Made by a program: the position numbers and the translations under genes
The notes under the pieces: model-generated
Database searches by the model: none
Told to the model about the DNA's origin: nothing
Seen by the model: only the letters and a program-made list of their open reading frames with translations
NCBI GenBank assembly: GCA_964453155.1
Contig: CAYVQU010000033.1
Location: 1 to 37,965 of the forward strand
Source of the DNA: CAYVQU01 sp964453155
GTDB lineage: Bacteria; Chloroflexota; Anaerolineae; Anaerolineales; UBA11858
Direction of reading: 5' to 3'
Length of the DNA: 37,965 bases
Shown: piece after piece, positions 8,720-17,964 of the stretch
How positions within the stretch are numbered: position 1 is the first letter of the stretch
How the letters are laid out: each line of letters begins with the position of its first letter

Positions 8720-11526
8720 AAATTCAGCCAAGACACCGCCTCCCGCGGCAAATCCTGGATTGATCCCACCCTTTGGGTACATTGCGGCAGCGAGCCGATA
8801 AACATCTGACCATAGCGTTTGGTTAAGACCCGGCGATCTAAAATGACCACCACGCCCCGATCAGATTCGGCCCGAATCAGGCGGCCAAATCCCTGACGGA
8901 AGCGGAGAATGGCCTCCGGCAAGGCATATTGGTGGAAGGGATCTTCGAAAGTTTCCGAACGGGCAGAAATCACCGGATCGGAGGGGACATCAAATGGTAA
9001 TTTGACGATGACTAACACCGAAAGCGCTTCCCCAGGGACGTCGACGCCCTCCCAAAATGAGCGCGTGCCGAGGAGCACCGCCCGGTCGGCATTTTTGAAG
9101 CTTTCAAGAAGGGCGTGCGGCGAGGCCCCTTCTCCTTGCTCGTAGATCATGATGCCGTTATCCGCCAATGCAGGTCCAATGGCCTGGGACGTTTTCTTCA
9201 GTTGAGCATAGGAGGTGAACAGCACCAGCGTCCGGCCGCCAGTCGCTTTACAGAGTTGGATCAGGCTGTTCGTTATCGCCCGTTGATGCCCGTGCCGATC
9301 ACCGGGTTCGGGGATGTTATTGGGTACATAGAGCATAGTTGAATTTTCATAGTCAAACGGGGAACCCAGGGATAGATCGTAGGCATCGGTAGCGAATAAT
9401 CGGCCTCGAATATAGTCAAATTCTCCCGCGGTGGTCATGGTTGCCGAGGTTAGAATCACCGCTTCCTTCTCATGCCAAATGTGCTTTTCCATCAGGGGCC
9501 CAATATGGAGGGGCGCCGCTTGTAGGCTGACATTGCGACCGTTGGCGGGAACTTCAACCCAGTAGATCATATCGTCTTGCGGAGTGAAGACCAGGGCTTC
9601 TAAACTCTCGAAAACCTCGCCGATACGGCGATATACGCTGGTCAAACTGCCGTATACGTCCTCGAGGGCTTCCATATCGTCAAAGCCGGCTTCTGAAAGC
9701 TCAACCGCGGCCTGCGCGATTTGTTCCAGGGTTGTTAACAGGGCCTTGATGATCCGTTGGGCATCTTCCCAGGATACTTCAACTTCCATCCAGGCCGGTT
9801 GGACGCGGGTGGCGGGTAGAATTCGCACTTGTTGGCCATAATTTCCAATTGCGCGCCCTTCCCGTTGATCGGCCAAAAACTGTTCGATCGTCTGGAAGAA
9901 GTTTTTCGCCAAATTCTCCATCTGGAAGGCGTGGTCGGTGGCCCGGCCGACTAAATTGTCAACCGCGGCAAACTCGCTGGGCGAAACTGAATCGTGCAGT
10001 AAATTGATAAACCGCCCTAAAACACCGGAATTTTTACTGCCCAATTCGCGAATAAAGCGAATGAAATCATATTGCCTGGCTCGGAACCCTAACGCGTTAG
10101 TAGTCGCCGATTCCATATGGTGGGCCTCATCAACGATCAGGTGGTCATATTCCGGAATGACACGATTTCCGGTGGCGATGTCGGCTAACAACAAAGCATG
10201 GTTGACGATGATTAAGTGGGCACTTTGGGCCGCTTGTTTGGCTTGGTAGAAAGGACAGCGGCCGCCGGTATGTTTGAGGCAATTTTCTGCCGTGCATAGG
10301 TCATCGGCCGCGGATAATTTGGTCCAGATTTCGCGTTCTATGGGGCCATTAAGGTTTATTTCACTCCGATCTCCACTGGAGCTGCCTTCGAGCCATACCA
10401 GCACTTTAGCCAGGACGCGAATTTCTTCTGATGTTTCGGGGCCGCGCCGTCGGAGAATCTCAACCCGGCGGGGGCATAAATAATTGGCGCGCCCCTTTAG
10501 CACGGTGGCGCGAATATCCAAATCCAGGGCTTGTTGTAAATCGGGTATATCTTTGTTGATCAACTGGTCCTGCAGGTTGATGGTGTTCGTCGAGATCACC
10601 ACCCGTTGCCCATTTTGATGCGCCCACAAGGCGGCTGGGATCAAATATGCGAAGGATTTCCCCACGCCAGTCCCAGCTTCGGCCAAAAGATGTTGGCCGT
10701 TCGAGATACCATCGGTGATCGCCCGCAACATTTCAACCTGCTCGGGGCGTTGTTCAAAGTGCGAAAAATATTTAGAGAATGCGCCGCCGTATTCCAAAAT
10801 AGAAGCGACCTCTTCGACGTCTAAGGGAACTGGATTGGGAATAGGGAGTAAAGGATCGGCCTGCCGCACGGGCCTTTCGCCAAATAACGGGCCTAAACCG
10901 CCCCGGCGGGCGCGCCGCCCGGACATTTTTTCTTTCGATCTAGCTCGAAGGGCTTCAAAGAATAAGCCATATCCATCCCAATTAGGGACGTTATCCCCTA
11001 ACCGAACGATTTCGGCCAACAAATCGAGCGGCATGTGCTGGGCTTCTTCATATAACTTCATATAAACCGCGTGGGTGACCCGCGCGTCATCGAGGGCCCG
11101 ATGCGTGGCTGGTAATAATATCCCCAGGGCCTGGGCCAGAGATCCTAAGCGATACCGGCCGGCCGTGGGCATCAGGACCGCGGCCATATCATAGGTATCG
11201 AGTGAATCGTTATATTGAAAGATGCCGTGTTTGCGCAAAAACCCTAAATCGAATTTGACGTTATGGCCCAAAATAGGGGTATCACCCACAAATTCCTCTA
11301 AATCGGGCAAAACCGCCTGAATGGGAGGGGCACCCCGTACCATGGCATCAGTGATCCCCGTAAGTTGGGTGATTTGAGGGGGAATTCGGCGGCCGGGATT
11401 AATCAGAGTTTGCCATTCAGCCTCGACCCGCCGCTCGTTGAAAAGTACGACCCCAATCTCGGTGATGGCATCCGTTTCGGAATTTAGGCCGGTGGTTTCG
11501 ATATCTAACGCTGCAATGAAAGTCAT
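8716..11526 (-). CDS. dinG: DinG-family ATP-dependent helicase with N-terminal DEDD exonuclease
   Basis: At 936 residues this has the length of the Gram-positive-type DinG. Residues 1-170 are an exonuclease domain of the DnaQ/epsilon type (DIETTG at 8-13, HNVKFDLGFL, HRALDDARVTH). Residues about 240-936 are an XPD-like superfamily-2 helicase with Walker A AEAGTGVGKS, the DEAH box DEAHHMES, and C-terminal motifs LLGTRSFWEGVD and FRQGFGRLIR. Four cysteines between motifs Ia and II (NYLCPRR, DDLC, ENC, GRCPF) are placed as in the iron-sulfur XPD/DinG enzymes, so the 4Fe-4S cluster seems retained. It should unwind DNA-RNA hybrids and branched DNA during repair. A TTAACA-17-TATAAT promoter ends 6 nt before the ATG. 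Its stop overlaps the next gene. Confidence 0.93.
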   Translation of the reverse strand: MTFIAALDIETTGLNSETDAITEIGVVLFNERRVEAEWQTLINPGRRIPPQITQLTGITDAMVRGAPPIQAVLPDLEEFVGDTPILGHNVKFDLGFLRKHGIFQYNDSLDTYDMAAVLMPTAGRYRLGSLAQALGILLPATHRALDDARVTHAVYMKLYEEAQHMPLDLLAEIVRLGDNVPNWDGYGLFFEALRARSKEKMSGRRARRGGLGPLFGERPVRQADPLLPIPNPVPLDVEEVASILEYGGAFSKYFSHFEQRPEQVEMLRAITDGISNGQHLLAEAGTGVGKSFAYLIPAALWAHQNGQRVVISTNTINLQDQLINKDIPDLQQALDLDIRATVLKGRANYLCPRRVEILRRRGPETSEEIRVLAKVLVWLEGSSSGDRSEINLNGPIEREIWTKLSAADDLCTAENCLKHTGGRCPFYQAKQAAQSAHLIIVNHALLLADIATGNRVIPEYDHLIVDEAHHMESATTNALGFRARQYDFIRFIRELGSKNSGVLGRFINLLHDSVSPSEFAAVDNLVGRATDHAFQMENLAKNFFQTIEQFLADQREGRAIGNYGQQVRILPATRVQPAWMEVEVSWEDAQRIIKALLTTLEQIAQAAVELSEAGFDDMEALEDVYGSLTSVYRRIGEVFESLEALVFTPQDDMIYWVEVPANGRNVSLQAAPLHIGPLMEKHIWHEKEAVILTSATMTTAGEFDYIRGRLFATDAYDLSLGSPFDYENSTMLYVPNNIPEPGDRHGHQRAITNSLIQLCKATGGRTLVLFTSYAQLKKTSQAIGPALADNGIMIYEQGEGASPHALLESFKNADRAVLLGTRSFWEGVDVPGEALSVLVIVKLPFDVPSDPVISARSETFEDPFHQYALPEAILRFRQGFGRLIRAESDRGVVVILDRRVLTKRYGQMFIGSLPQCTQRVGSIQDLPREAVSWLNL

Positions 11527-11532
11527 GGAGAA

Positions 11533-11561
11533 ATTATACTGTAGAACGACTGTTCTGTTAA
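11533..11561 (-). promoter_or_regulatory. Strong predicted leaderless promoter of dinG
   Basis: TTAACA (11561-11556), a 17-nt spacer and TATAAT (11538-11533) lie on the minus strand, with 6 nt between the -10 and the ATG at 11526. There is no leader and no ribosome binding site. Its -35 end touches the response-regulator terminator hairpin. Confidence 0.75.
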
Positions 11562-11603
11562 ATGAATAGATCAGGTTCGGTCAGCCAAACCTGACCTATT
11601 CAT
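11562..11603 (-). terminator. Hairpin overlapping the response-regulator stop codon
   Basis: ATGAATAG-A-TCAGGTT pairs with AACCTGA-C-CTATTCAT, giving 15 pairs with one mismatch around a 10-nt loop. The TAG stop at 11598-11596 is inside the stem. The T-tract is short (TTTAACA) and merges with the dinG -35 box. Confidence 0.6.
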
Positions 11604-12294
11604 CATTTTCAAACCGGTACCCAATCCCCCGTTCGGTGAGTAGGTAGCGGGGCGTCGCCGGGCTGGTTTCAATTTTTTGGCGTAAATGGCCAATATACAC
11701 CCGGAGATATTCGGTTTCTTCCCCGTATTCTGGCCCCCAGACATTTTTAAGGATGGCTTCGTGCGGAAGGACGGCTCCCGCATGTTCCATTAGATACACC
11801 AATAAATTAAATTCAGTTGGGGTTAATTTGACGACCGCCCCGCTGACTTTTACTTCGTGCCGTTCGAGATTTACGGTAATCTCCCCATGGATCAACTCAC
11901 CCTGGCGAATAGGCGGTTCAACCCATTCGGCTCGCCGCAAAACTGCCCGAACCCGGGCTAATAGTTCGCCCACCCCGAATGGCTTGGTTAAATAGTCATC
12001 GGCGCCCAGATCAAAGGCTTTGATTTTGTCACTCTCGCTATCTAAGGCGGTCAGGATGATGATGGGGACGATCGAACTTTGCCGAATGCGGCGGGTCGTT
12101 TCCAGCCCGTCCATGCGCGGCATCATCACGTCGAGAATAACCAGGTCAATTTTGTGGGCATTGAAGGCTTTGACAGCCTCGATCCCATCACCGGCCGTAA
12201 TCACTTTGAAATCGCGGACTTCTAAATTTTTCTGAATAAAATCCCGCAATGGTTTTTCATCATCGACAACAAGGACAAGGGGCGAATTTTTCAT
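11596..12294 (-). CDS. OmpR/KdpE-type response regulator
   Basis: A 232-residue cytoplasmic transcription factor. Residues 1-120 are a receiver domain with the acidic pair DDE (11-13), phospho-acceptor Asp in VILDVMMPRMDG (about 55) and switch residues in ILTALD and TKPFG. Residues 130-230 are a winged-helix DNA-binding domain (LTPTEFNLLVYLMEHAG, YLRVYIGHLRQKIE, LLTERGIGYRF). That winged-helix part is most like KdpE, but no kdp genes are nearby, so a potassium role is not supported. It follows its probable partner kinase by 165 nt. A terminator-like hairpin lies between them and TAAAAT sits 9 nt before the ATG, so it may be transcribed separately with almost no leader. Confidence 0.92.
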   Translation of the reverse strand: MKNSPLVLVVDDEKPLRDFIQKNLEVRDFKVITAGDGIEAVKAFNAHKIDLVILDVMMPRMDGLETTRRIRQSSIVPIIILTALDSESDKIKAFDLGADDYLTKPFGVGELLARVRAVLRRAEWVEPPIRQGELIHGEITVNLERHEVKVSGAVVKLTPTEFNLLVYLMEHAGAVLPHEAILKNVWGPEYGEETEYLRVYIGHLRQKIETSPATPRYLLTERGIGYRFENDE

Positions 12295-12303
12295 GATGTA
12301 CCA

Positions 12304-12309
12304 ATTTTA
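12304..12309 (-). promoter_or_regulatory. Possible -10 box of the response regulator
   Basis: TAAAAT on the minus strand ends 9 nt before the ATG at 12294, predicting a leader of only two or three bases. No convincing -35 was found. Confidence 0.4.
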
Positions 12310-12344
12310 GCATTAACTGCAGAACTGACGAACCAACTTACGGG

Positions 12345-12365
12345 AAAACGCCAGAATGGTCTGGC
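12345..12365 (-). terminator. Short hairpin terminator after the histidine kinase
   Basis: GCCAGA, loop CCAT, TCTGGC, then GTTTTCCC on the minus strand. It lies about 95 nt beyond the kinase stop codon and could separate kinase and regulator transcripts. Confidence 0.5.
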
Positions 12366-12459
12366 CTGAGGCTGGGGATGAATGGTAAGTCGGGGTTTTG
12401 GGGTGGAAGCCCCTATGAAGGCTTTTTCCTTTGAAGCGCCGACCTGGGGTCGGAATTCT

Positions 12460-15204
12460 TCACTCGATGGGAATGGAAAATGAAATCCGGGCCCCAGTTT
12501 CACAGGGTTCGGCCCAAATTTCACCCCCATGGGCTTTAACAAACCCCTGACAAATCGAAAGTCCGAGGCCAAATCCCGAGTTGGGATTGTGCAGGGTATC
12601 TTCTAGGCGGTAAAAACGGTCAAAAATGCGAGCGCTCTCACCGGTCGGGATGCCGGGTCCTTCATCTTCGACTTTCACAATGATATTGCCATTTTGGGTG
12701 TTGGCGCTCACCCGAATAGGGCTTTCAGGCTCAGAATATTTGGTCGCGTTTTCGATCAGGTTTCGCAAAACTGCTTCCAACCGGCGCGGATCAGCCTGGA
12801 AGAATGGCAAATTGGCAGGGATTTGTGTTTGTAGGCGTTCTCCAGGTTGGGGATTAGCGATTTGGGCCGCGTTTTGAATGAGTTCGGTTATATCGCATTC
12901 ATTACGCTCAATGACCAGGCTGCCTGCTTCAAACCGGGATAAATCCAACAAGTCGCTGACCAGGTTGCTCAACCGATCAGTTTCGGTAGAGATAATAGAT
13001 AGGAAATCGTGTTGGGATTCGGAATCCCATTCAACGTCATCGGCGAGTAAAGTTGTCGTGTAGCCTTTAATTGAAGCCAACGGGGTTCGTAGTTCGTGTG
13101 AAACGGTCGAAATTAGGCTGGATTTCAACCGATCTAATTCAAAGTCAGCCGTGATGTCGTGAATGATTTGACCATAACCAATCGGGATGCCGCGCTCGTC
13201 GGTGACATCGAAAGTCCGAAAACGCAAATGCCGGTCTTGCTCTGCAAATCGGATAGTAATTTCGGCAACCTTAGTGCCCTGGCTTTCAATGGCTGACTGT
13301 AACGCGGCTTCAGATTCCCCTGGATTTTCGGTGTTTTGGAGTAACTGCTGAATGAAGTGATCGAGGGGGGCTCCGATAATGTCCTCTGGGTGACGATGAA
13401 CCCACTCACAAGCGCGCCGGTTAGCATAAATGATTTGCCCTGCAAGATTACCGAGAATAAGACCATCATTGAGGGATTGGATCAGAGCTTCCAAGCGGCG
13501 GGTTTGTTCTTGCAAGCGGGTATCGCTCCGGGCGAATAAAGCCGCGTTTTCGATTGCCATTGCAGCCTGGTTGGCAAAATTGGAAAGCAAGGTGATTTCC
13601 CGATCTGAGAAATGATGAGGTCGCGGCCGGAACACCAACAAAGCCGAGGGATTGGTGTGCAAGGTGTTTAACGGAATTGCCAAAATGGAACGGTACCCGG
13701 CTGACCGGGCGCGTTCACGCGGCGTCATGGGGTTCGGTGCGGTTGATCGGGTGCGTTCATATGGCAGGTTGTAAAGGGGGTCGGTTTCAGTATCGCTAAC
13801 CTGGATTGGCCGGCGGTCGTTTATGGCGCGGGATGTGATGGAGTTTCGTTCATTCGGGCTGATCGCCAGAGCTTGAATGTAATTGTCGGGAAAACCATTA
13901 CTGGCCTGAACCCGGAAAACGTCCAGCCGTTCGTCGAGGGCGACAATGGCGCTTTTATCGACATTGAGAACCTGTTCAAGCTGCTCCAAAATTCGGTGCA
14001 GCACGGTTTGCGAATCCAGGGATGATAGCACCGCCGCGCTGGTTGTTAGCAGAGTAGATAATTCGTTTAATCGGGCATCAATGGCCAGTTCCATCCGTTC
14101 GAGGGACCGGGTTAAGTAGCCAACCTGATCTGACCGATTAGAGAGGTCGCGAATATTGCGACGTTGTTCGACCGTGGGTTCTGCGGTACGCCCGATTCGT
14201 TGGCTGTAGGCCGTTAGATATCCCATTGGGCGGATGGCCTGGCGATAAAGGCTGATCCAAAATAGGATTCCGGCGATGGTGAAAAGCCCTAATATTAACA
14301 GAACACCGCGGTAAAAGATGTTCGAGGTCGCGAATGCCGTTGCGGTTGGTCGACTGACAATTACGCCCCAACCGGCGCTTGAAACGGGTACAAAACTATA
14401 AAGAAACTCTTTGCCGGTAGAATCCACCTCAATAATGTTATCAGCCCGGCCCAGGAGGACAGCCTCAGTTACATTGAACAGATTTTCGGGCACCAAAGTG
14501 AGAATTTGGTCTTCATTAGGGTGCGCAATGATTTGTCCCGCGGAATCAACGATAATGACCAGGAACTCTTCTTCGGGATTATATTCTTGGGCAATTTTGT
14601 CGAGGGTGATGCTCAAGGAGGCCAGCTTAATATTGGTTGCGACTAACCCTGTAAATCTGGCGCGTTGGCTCCACAGGGGCATCACAGCGGTAGCCACGGG
14701 TTGGCGGGTGACAGGAGAAATTCCACCTTTCGATATTAAAGGTCGGGTTGTAACCATAGCCCGATCAAAAAACGCTTGATCGGAAAGATCCTGGCCCATC
14801 ACGGATGAACTTCCTTCTGGGTAGTGATAAAGCATAAACCCCTGGCTGTTCAGCCGGTAAATCGAACTGTAATCGGGCCGAATCCCCATCATTTTGCTGA
14901 AGAGATCTTCCATGCCCACCGAATCAGGATCAATAACCTCGGGGTATTCCCCTAAATCTCGGACCGCGCGCAGGGCATTGCGCATGTAATAGTCCGTCTC
15001 CTGGGCGATTGACCGGGCGAGGGCTAAATCGGCGGCTTTGATATCCCCCTCCAATCGAGCCCGAGTGCGTCCGGCGAAAATAAATGTGGTCCCTACCACC
15101 AGACCTACGAACACGATATAAAGCACCATGAGTTGGATGCCCAGATCGCGTCGCACTGAGTAGCGTTTCAAAAACCGCAGGAGTTTCTCAAAAAAATTGA
15201 ACAC
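12460..15204 (-). CDS. Membrane sensor histidine kinase (dCache-HAMP-GAF-PAS-HisKA-HATPase)
   Basis: A 914-residue sensor. A membrane helix at about 22-44 is followed by an extracytoplasmic dCache-like domain (about 45-290), a second helix (about 293-317), HAMP, a GAF domain (about 400-560), a PAS domain (about 575-690), HisKA with the phospho-accepting His in STVSHELRTPLASIKGY (about 705), and a HATPase domain with N box NLIENATKYS, DEGPGIP and GFGLGLSIC. It should sense an external small molecule and phosphorylate the neighbouring OmpR-type regulator. The start is GTG, with no strong Shine-Dalgarno. A perfect 9-bp inverted repeat containing a TACAAT lies upstream. The ligand is unknown. Confidence 0.9.
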   Translation of the reverse strand: MFNFFEKLLRFLKRYSVRRDLGIQLMVLYIVFVGLVVGTTFIFAGRTRARLEGDIKAADLALARSIAQETDYYMRNALRAVRDLGEYPEVIDPDSVGMEDLFSKMMGIRPDYSSIYRLNSQGFMLYHYPEGSSSVMGQDLSDQAFFDRAMVTTRPLISKGGISPVTRQPVATAVMPLWSQRARFTGLVATNIKLASLSITLDKIAQEYNPEEEFLVIIVDSAGQIIAHPNEDQILTLVPENLFNVTEAVLLGRADNIIEVDSTGKEFLYSFVPVSSAGWGVIVSRPTATAFATSNIFYRGVLLILGLFTIAGILFWISLYRQAIRPMGYLTAYSQRIGRTAEPTVEQRRNIRDLSNRSDQVGYLTRSLERMELAIDARLNELSTLLTTSAAVLSSLDSQTVLHRILEQLEQVLNVDKSAIVALDERLDVFRVQASNGFPDNYIQALAISPNERNSITSRAINDRRPIQVSDTETDPLYNLPYERTRSTAPNPMTPRERARSAGYRSILAIPLNTLHTNPSALLVFRPRPHHFSDREITLLSNFANQAAMAIENAALFARSDTRLQEQTRRLEALIQSLNDGLILGNLAGQIIYANRRACEWVHRHPEDIIGAPLDHFIQQLLQNTENPGESEAALQSAIESQGTKVAEITIRFAEQDRHLRFRTFDVTDERGIPIGYGQIIHDITADFELDRLKSSLISTVSHELRTPLASIKGYTTTLLADDVEWDSESQHDFLSIISTETDRLSNLVSDLLDLSRFEAGSLVIERNECDITELIQNAAQIANPQPGERLQTQIPANLPFFQADPRRLEAVLRNLIENATKYSEPESPIRVSANTQNGNIIVKVEDEGPGIPTGESARIFDRFYRLEDTLHNPNSGFGLGLSICQGFVKAHGGEIWAEPCETGARISFSIPIE

Positions 15205-15224
15205 AGGATGTTAGTTGTCGTTTT

Positions 15225-15257
15225 AGGAATGCGGTTCATTGTAGGAATCGCATTCCT
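15225..15257. repeat. Perfect inverted repeat upstream of the kinase gene
   Basis: AGGAATGCG and CGCATTCCT (9 bp, perfect) flank a 15-nt loop between the M20 dipeptidase stop and the kinase start. No T-run follows, so an operator is at least as likely as a terminator. A TACAAT on the minus strand (15243-15238) lies in the loop and could be the kinase -10 box. Confidence 0.55.
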
Positions 15258-15271
15258 CCTATTCTGGTAAT

Positions 15272-16630
15272 CTATGCTCCGAAAGCCTTCAATATCCGAG
15301 TAATATGTTGGGCACCTTTGAGATATAAATCCAGGCGTAAATTTTCGTTGGGGGCATGGGCGCCAGCTTCGGGATGACCGACACCGGCGGTCACGATGGG
15401 GAGGTGTAGGTGGTGTTGGAAGGCGTAGTTAGGACCCGAGCCCCCAATCATAGGAATGATTTCCATTGGATGGCCATAAATTTCTTCGGCGGTTGAGACA
15501 ACCAGTTCCACAAAAGGATCATCGGGATCGGTTTTAGCGGCCGGGCCACCGCCGAGGAATGTAACTTCAACATCGGAGAAACCTTCGGCATCGAGATGTT
15601 TGCGAAGACCAGTCAAAACGCCTTCAACCGTCTGGCCCATCGCCAGCCGAAAATCGATTTTGGCCGAAGCTTTGGCTGGGAGCACGGTTTTTGATCCTGC
15701 CCCCTGGTAGCCAGAATCCAACCCGCAAATGGTGCAGGTTGGGGGAAAGGCCTCTTCCATTTTGAGATCGACCCCGCCTTCCAAACCCTTTAAGAAAGAT
15801 TTATTCCCAAACCGGTTTTTGTATTCATCGGCGACTTCAGGGAGTGCGGCCATCAATTCGCGGTCGCGGGCTGTAGGTGGTTCGACATCGTCATAATATC
15901 CAGGGATGCGGATGATTTCATCCGGTCCTTTAAGGGTGCTCAAGGCCCACACCAGTCGCCAGGCCGCGTTCGGCAGGATCGAGCCCCCAATCCCAGAGTG
16001 GACGTCGGTTTGGGCAGTTTCCACGGAGAGTTCGACATAACAAATCCCGCGCAAACCCAAATATTGAACTGGAATATCGCGATGATCCACGCTCCCAAAC
16101 TCCCATATGCAGGCCTCGGCCGCCAGTTTTTCTTTGTTGTTGGCCACAAATTCTGGTAAATGAACGCTGCCGATTTCTTCTTCGCCCTCAACTACAAACT
16201 TGATATTGCAGGGTAGTTCGCCAGCGGTTGCCAGAAATGCGTCGATGGCAAAAAGCCGGTTCACAAAATGACCTTTATCATCACTTACGCCGCGGGCATA
16301 AAGATGCCCATCCCGGATCGTTGGCTCAAAGGGGGGGCTGTCCCATAAATCCAGCGGTTCGGCCGGCTGGACATCATAGTGATTGTAGATTAACAACGTT
16401 TTGTCGCGGCGGCCTTTGCGTTCGGCATATACGACTGGTTCTCCGGCGGTAGGAATAAGTTCAGTCTCAAAACCGCGAGCCTGCAGCATTTCTGCGACCA
16501 TTTCGGCGGTTTCTGCCATTCCCCAATTTTGGGCGGCAACACTAGGCTGGGCACAAAGCTTTGAGAGTTCTGCAATACTCGCATCAAAGTTTTCTTCAAG
16601 GTATTGATCAATTTGGGTAAAGTCAGTCAT
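15272..16630 (-). CDS. M20-family metallo-dipeptidase/peptidase
   Basis: A 452-residue cytoplasmic zinc hydrolase of the M20A/CNDP-like group. The metal-binding pattern is complete: His in IYNHYDVQPAE, bridging Asp in GVSDDKG, the catalytic acidic run in VEGEEEIGS, Asp in FGSVDH and a late His in GVGHPEAGAHAPNE. The central lid domain (SVETAQTDVHSGIGGSI) is also present. It likely hydrolyses dipeptides or short peptides for amino acids. The start at ATG 16630 is preferred because GGAG lies 6 nt upstream, whereas an upstream ATG at 16675 adds 15 non-conserved residues. A 30-nt-plus spacer of GGTTNGTT-type sequence lies upstream. The exact substrate is not predictable. Confidence 0.9.
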   Translation of the reverse strand: MTDFTQIDQYLEENFDASIAELSKLCAQPSVAAQNWGMAETAEMVAEMLQARGFETELIPTAGEPVVYAERKGRRDKTLLIYNHYDVQPAEPLDLWDSPPFEPTIRDGHLYARGVSDDKGHFVNRLFAIDAFLATAGELPCNIKFVVEGEEEIGSVHLPEFVANNKEKLAAEACIWEFGSVDHRDIPVQYLGLRGICYVELSVETAQTDVHSGIGGSILPNAAWRLVWALSTLKGPDEIIRIPGYYDDVEPPTARDRELMAALPEVADEYKNRFGNKSFLKGLEGGVDLKMEEAFPPTCTICGLDSGYQGAGSKTVLPAKASAKIDFRLAMGQTVEGVLTGLRKHLDAEGFSDVEVTFLGGGPAAKTDPDDPFVELVVSTAEEIYGHPMEIIPMIGGSGPNYAFQHHLHLPIVTAGVGHPEAGAHAPNENLRLDLYLKGAQHITRILKAFGA

Positions 16631-16708
16631 GTAGGTCTCCGGGGGAAGTTTTTTGGTTCGTTTGTTGGCAACCATCTATCCAACTCACAAACCAACCACC
16701 CAATTTTT

Positions 16709-17290
16709 TTACTCCAGTAGCCAGGATAGTGATGTTGATCCAACCCAGGCAAAGAGGAACATTTTTATCGTAACGCCGATCCACACCGCAACCAAGAAGC
16801 GCGGCAGAGGCATTTTCAACATCCCCGCCGCGACGCCGGCCACATCGAAAAATGGATTGGGGATGGCAGCCAGGATCAGAACTGCGAGAAATCCATTTTT
16901 TTCAATCCAAACGTGAAAGCGCTCATAAATATTGGTGCGCTCAACGACAGCTTGGCCGCTGAAACCGGCTAAGTAACCAGATAACTCTCCTAAAGCACCA
17001 CCCGCACCCGCTGCCAGGGCGATATAAATAGGATTGAAAATCGCACCCATGGCAAAAACCACCGCAATCCCTGGGGCTGGCAACAGCACAGTAGCGTTGG
17101 TCATGAAAGAAATCAGGAAGATGCCAGGATAACCATAAACAGCCAGCTCTTCCGCCTGATCACGGACGCTGTAAATGAAAACGGTCAACCCAATCACGAC
17201 TAAAATTGCCGCAATTCTGGCGAGAGTCAACCAGGGGAATTTTTTTTCGGGGGAACTTTGGGATGAGGCGGCAGTTTTGTGGGAGTTCAT
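16709..17290 (-). CDS. VTT/SNARE-associated (DedA-like, TVP38) membrane protein
   Basis: The 193-residue protein has about five hydrophobic segments and the VTT-domain signature: a glycine-rich AAGAGGALGELSGYLAG segment and IPNPFFDVAGVAAG near the C terminus. Family members are envelope proteins linked to lipid scrambling or transport. Its ATG overlaps the uridine kinase stop codon as ATGA (17290-17287), so the two are translationally coupled. The biochemical link between them is not obvious. The start is fixed by this overlap. The specific transported lipid or ion cannot be inferred. Confidence 0.85.
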   Translation of the reverse strand: MNSHKTAASSQSSPEKKFPWLTLARIAAILVVIGLTVFIYSVRDQAEELAVYGYPGIFLISFMTNATVLLPAPGIAVVFAMGAIFNPIYIALAAGAGGALGELSGYLAGFSGQAVVERTNIYERFHVWIEKNGFLAVLILAAIPNPFFDVAGVAAGMLKMPLPRFLVAVWIGVTIKMFLFAWVGSTSLSWLLE

Positions 17291-17925
17291 CGACCCTCTT
17301 GGAGTAATAATTCTTCAATTCGGGCCACGACCATATCCAGGGCAACCGTGTTGAAGCCCCCTTCCGGAATAATCACATCGGCATAGCGCTTGGAAGGTTC
17401 AACAAATTCCAGGTGCATTGGGCGGACGGTTGATTGGTATTGGGTCATTACCGAGGCCACCGTCCGGCCGCGTTCATCAATATCGCGTTTCAAACGGCGA
17501 ATAAATCGAATATCGGCATCGGTATCGACAAAAATTTTGACATCAAACAAATCGCGCAGATCAGGTTCGGTAAAGATCAAAATGCCCTCGACCAAAATGA
17601 CTGGTTGATATTCGATATGGATTGTGTTGGTGGTCCGGGAATGGGTCTTAAAATCATACACCGGCATCTCAATTGCTGAGCCAGATTTTAATTTTTTGAT
17701 CTGTTCCACCAACAATTCAGATTCCAAAGAATCCGGGTGATCGAAATTGACCTCAGCCCGTTTGGAGATGGAGAGGTGACTGAGATCGCGGTAATAAGCA
17801 TCATGGGCCAGAAAGGCAATCCGCTCTGGCCCAACCCGCTCTAGGACGACGTGGGCCACGGTAGTTTTCCCAGATCCACTACCACCGGCAATCCCAATAA
17901 CAAGAGGAGTTTCGCGTTTAGACAT
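17287..17925 (-). CDS. udk: Uridine kinase
   Basis: A 212-residue P-loop kinase that phosphorylates uridine and cytidine in pyrimidine salvage. Walker A is GIAGGSGSGKTTVAH near the N terminus. AHDAYYRDLSHL and NFDHPDSLE are the nucleoside-binding segments of the Udk family, followed by VILVEGILIF and DTDADIRFIRRLKRD. The start at ATG 17925 (MSKRE) is chosen over an upstream TTG because TATAAT ends exactly 6 nt before it, as in other leaderless genes here. It is followed directly by the VTT protein through an ATGA overlap. Confidence 0.93.
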   Translation of the reverse strand: MSKRETPLVIGIAGGSGSGKTTVAHVVLERVGPERIAFLAHDAYYRDLSHLSISKRAEVNFDHPDSLESELLVEQIKKLKSGSAIEMPVYDFKTHSRTTNTIHIEYQPVILVEGILIFTEPDLRDLFDVKIFVDTDADIRFIRRLKRDIDERGRTVASVMTQYQSTVRPMHLEFVEPSKRYADVIIPEGGFNTVALDMVVARIEELLLQEGR

Positions 17926-17931
17926 AAACAA

Positions 17932-17937
17932 ATTATA
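17932..17937 (-). promoter_or_regulatory. -10 box of a predicted leaderless udk transcript
   Basis: A perfect TATAAT on the minus strand lies 6 nt before the ATG at 17925. The -35 is weak. No ribosome binding site precedes the ATG. Confidence 0.6.
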
Positions 17938-17964
17938 CTGGATTGTATCCGGAAAGAAATTGTA

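Noticed and set aside
9938..10249. Antisense readings of 60-140 codons opposite the large genes
   Set aside because: These long complementary frames follow from the composition of dinG and other real genes. None has a ribosome site, domain or independent promoter.
11596..15204. KdpDE potassium system
   Set aside because: The regulator is KdpE-like, but the kinase has a dCache/HAMP/GAF/PAS layout, not KdpD, and there are no kdpABC genes here.
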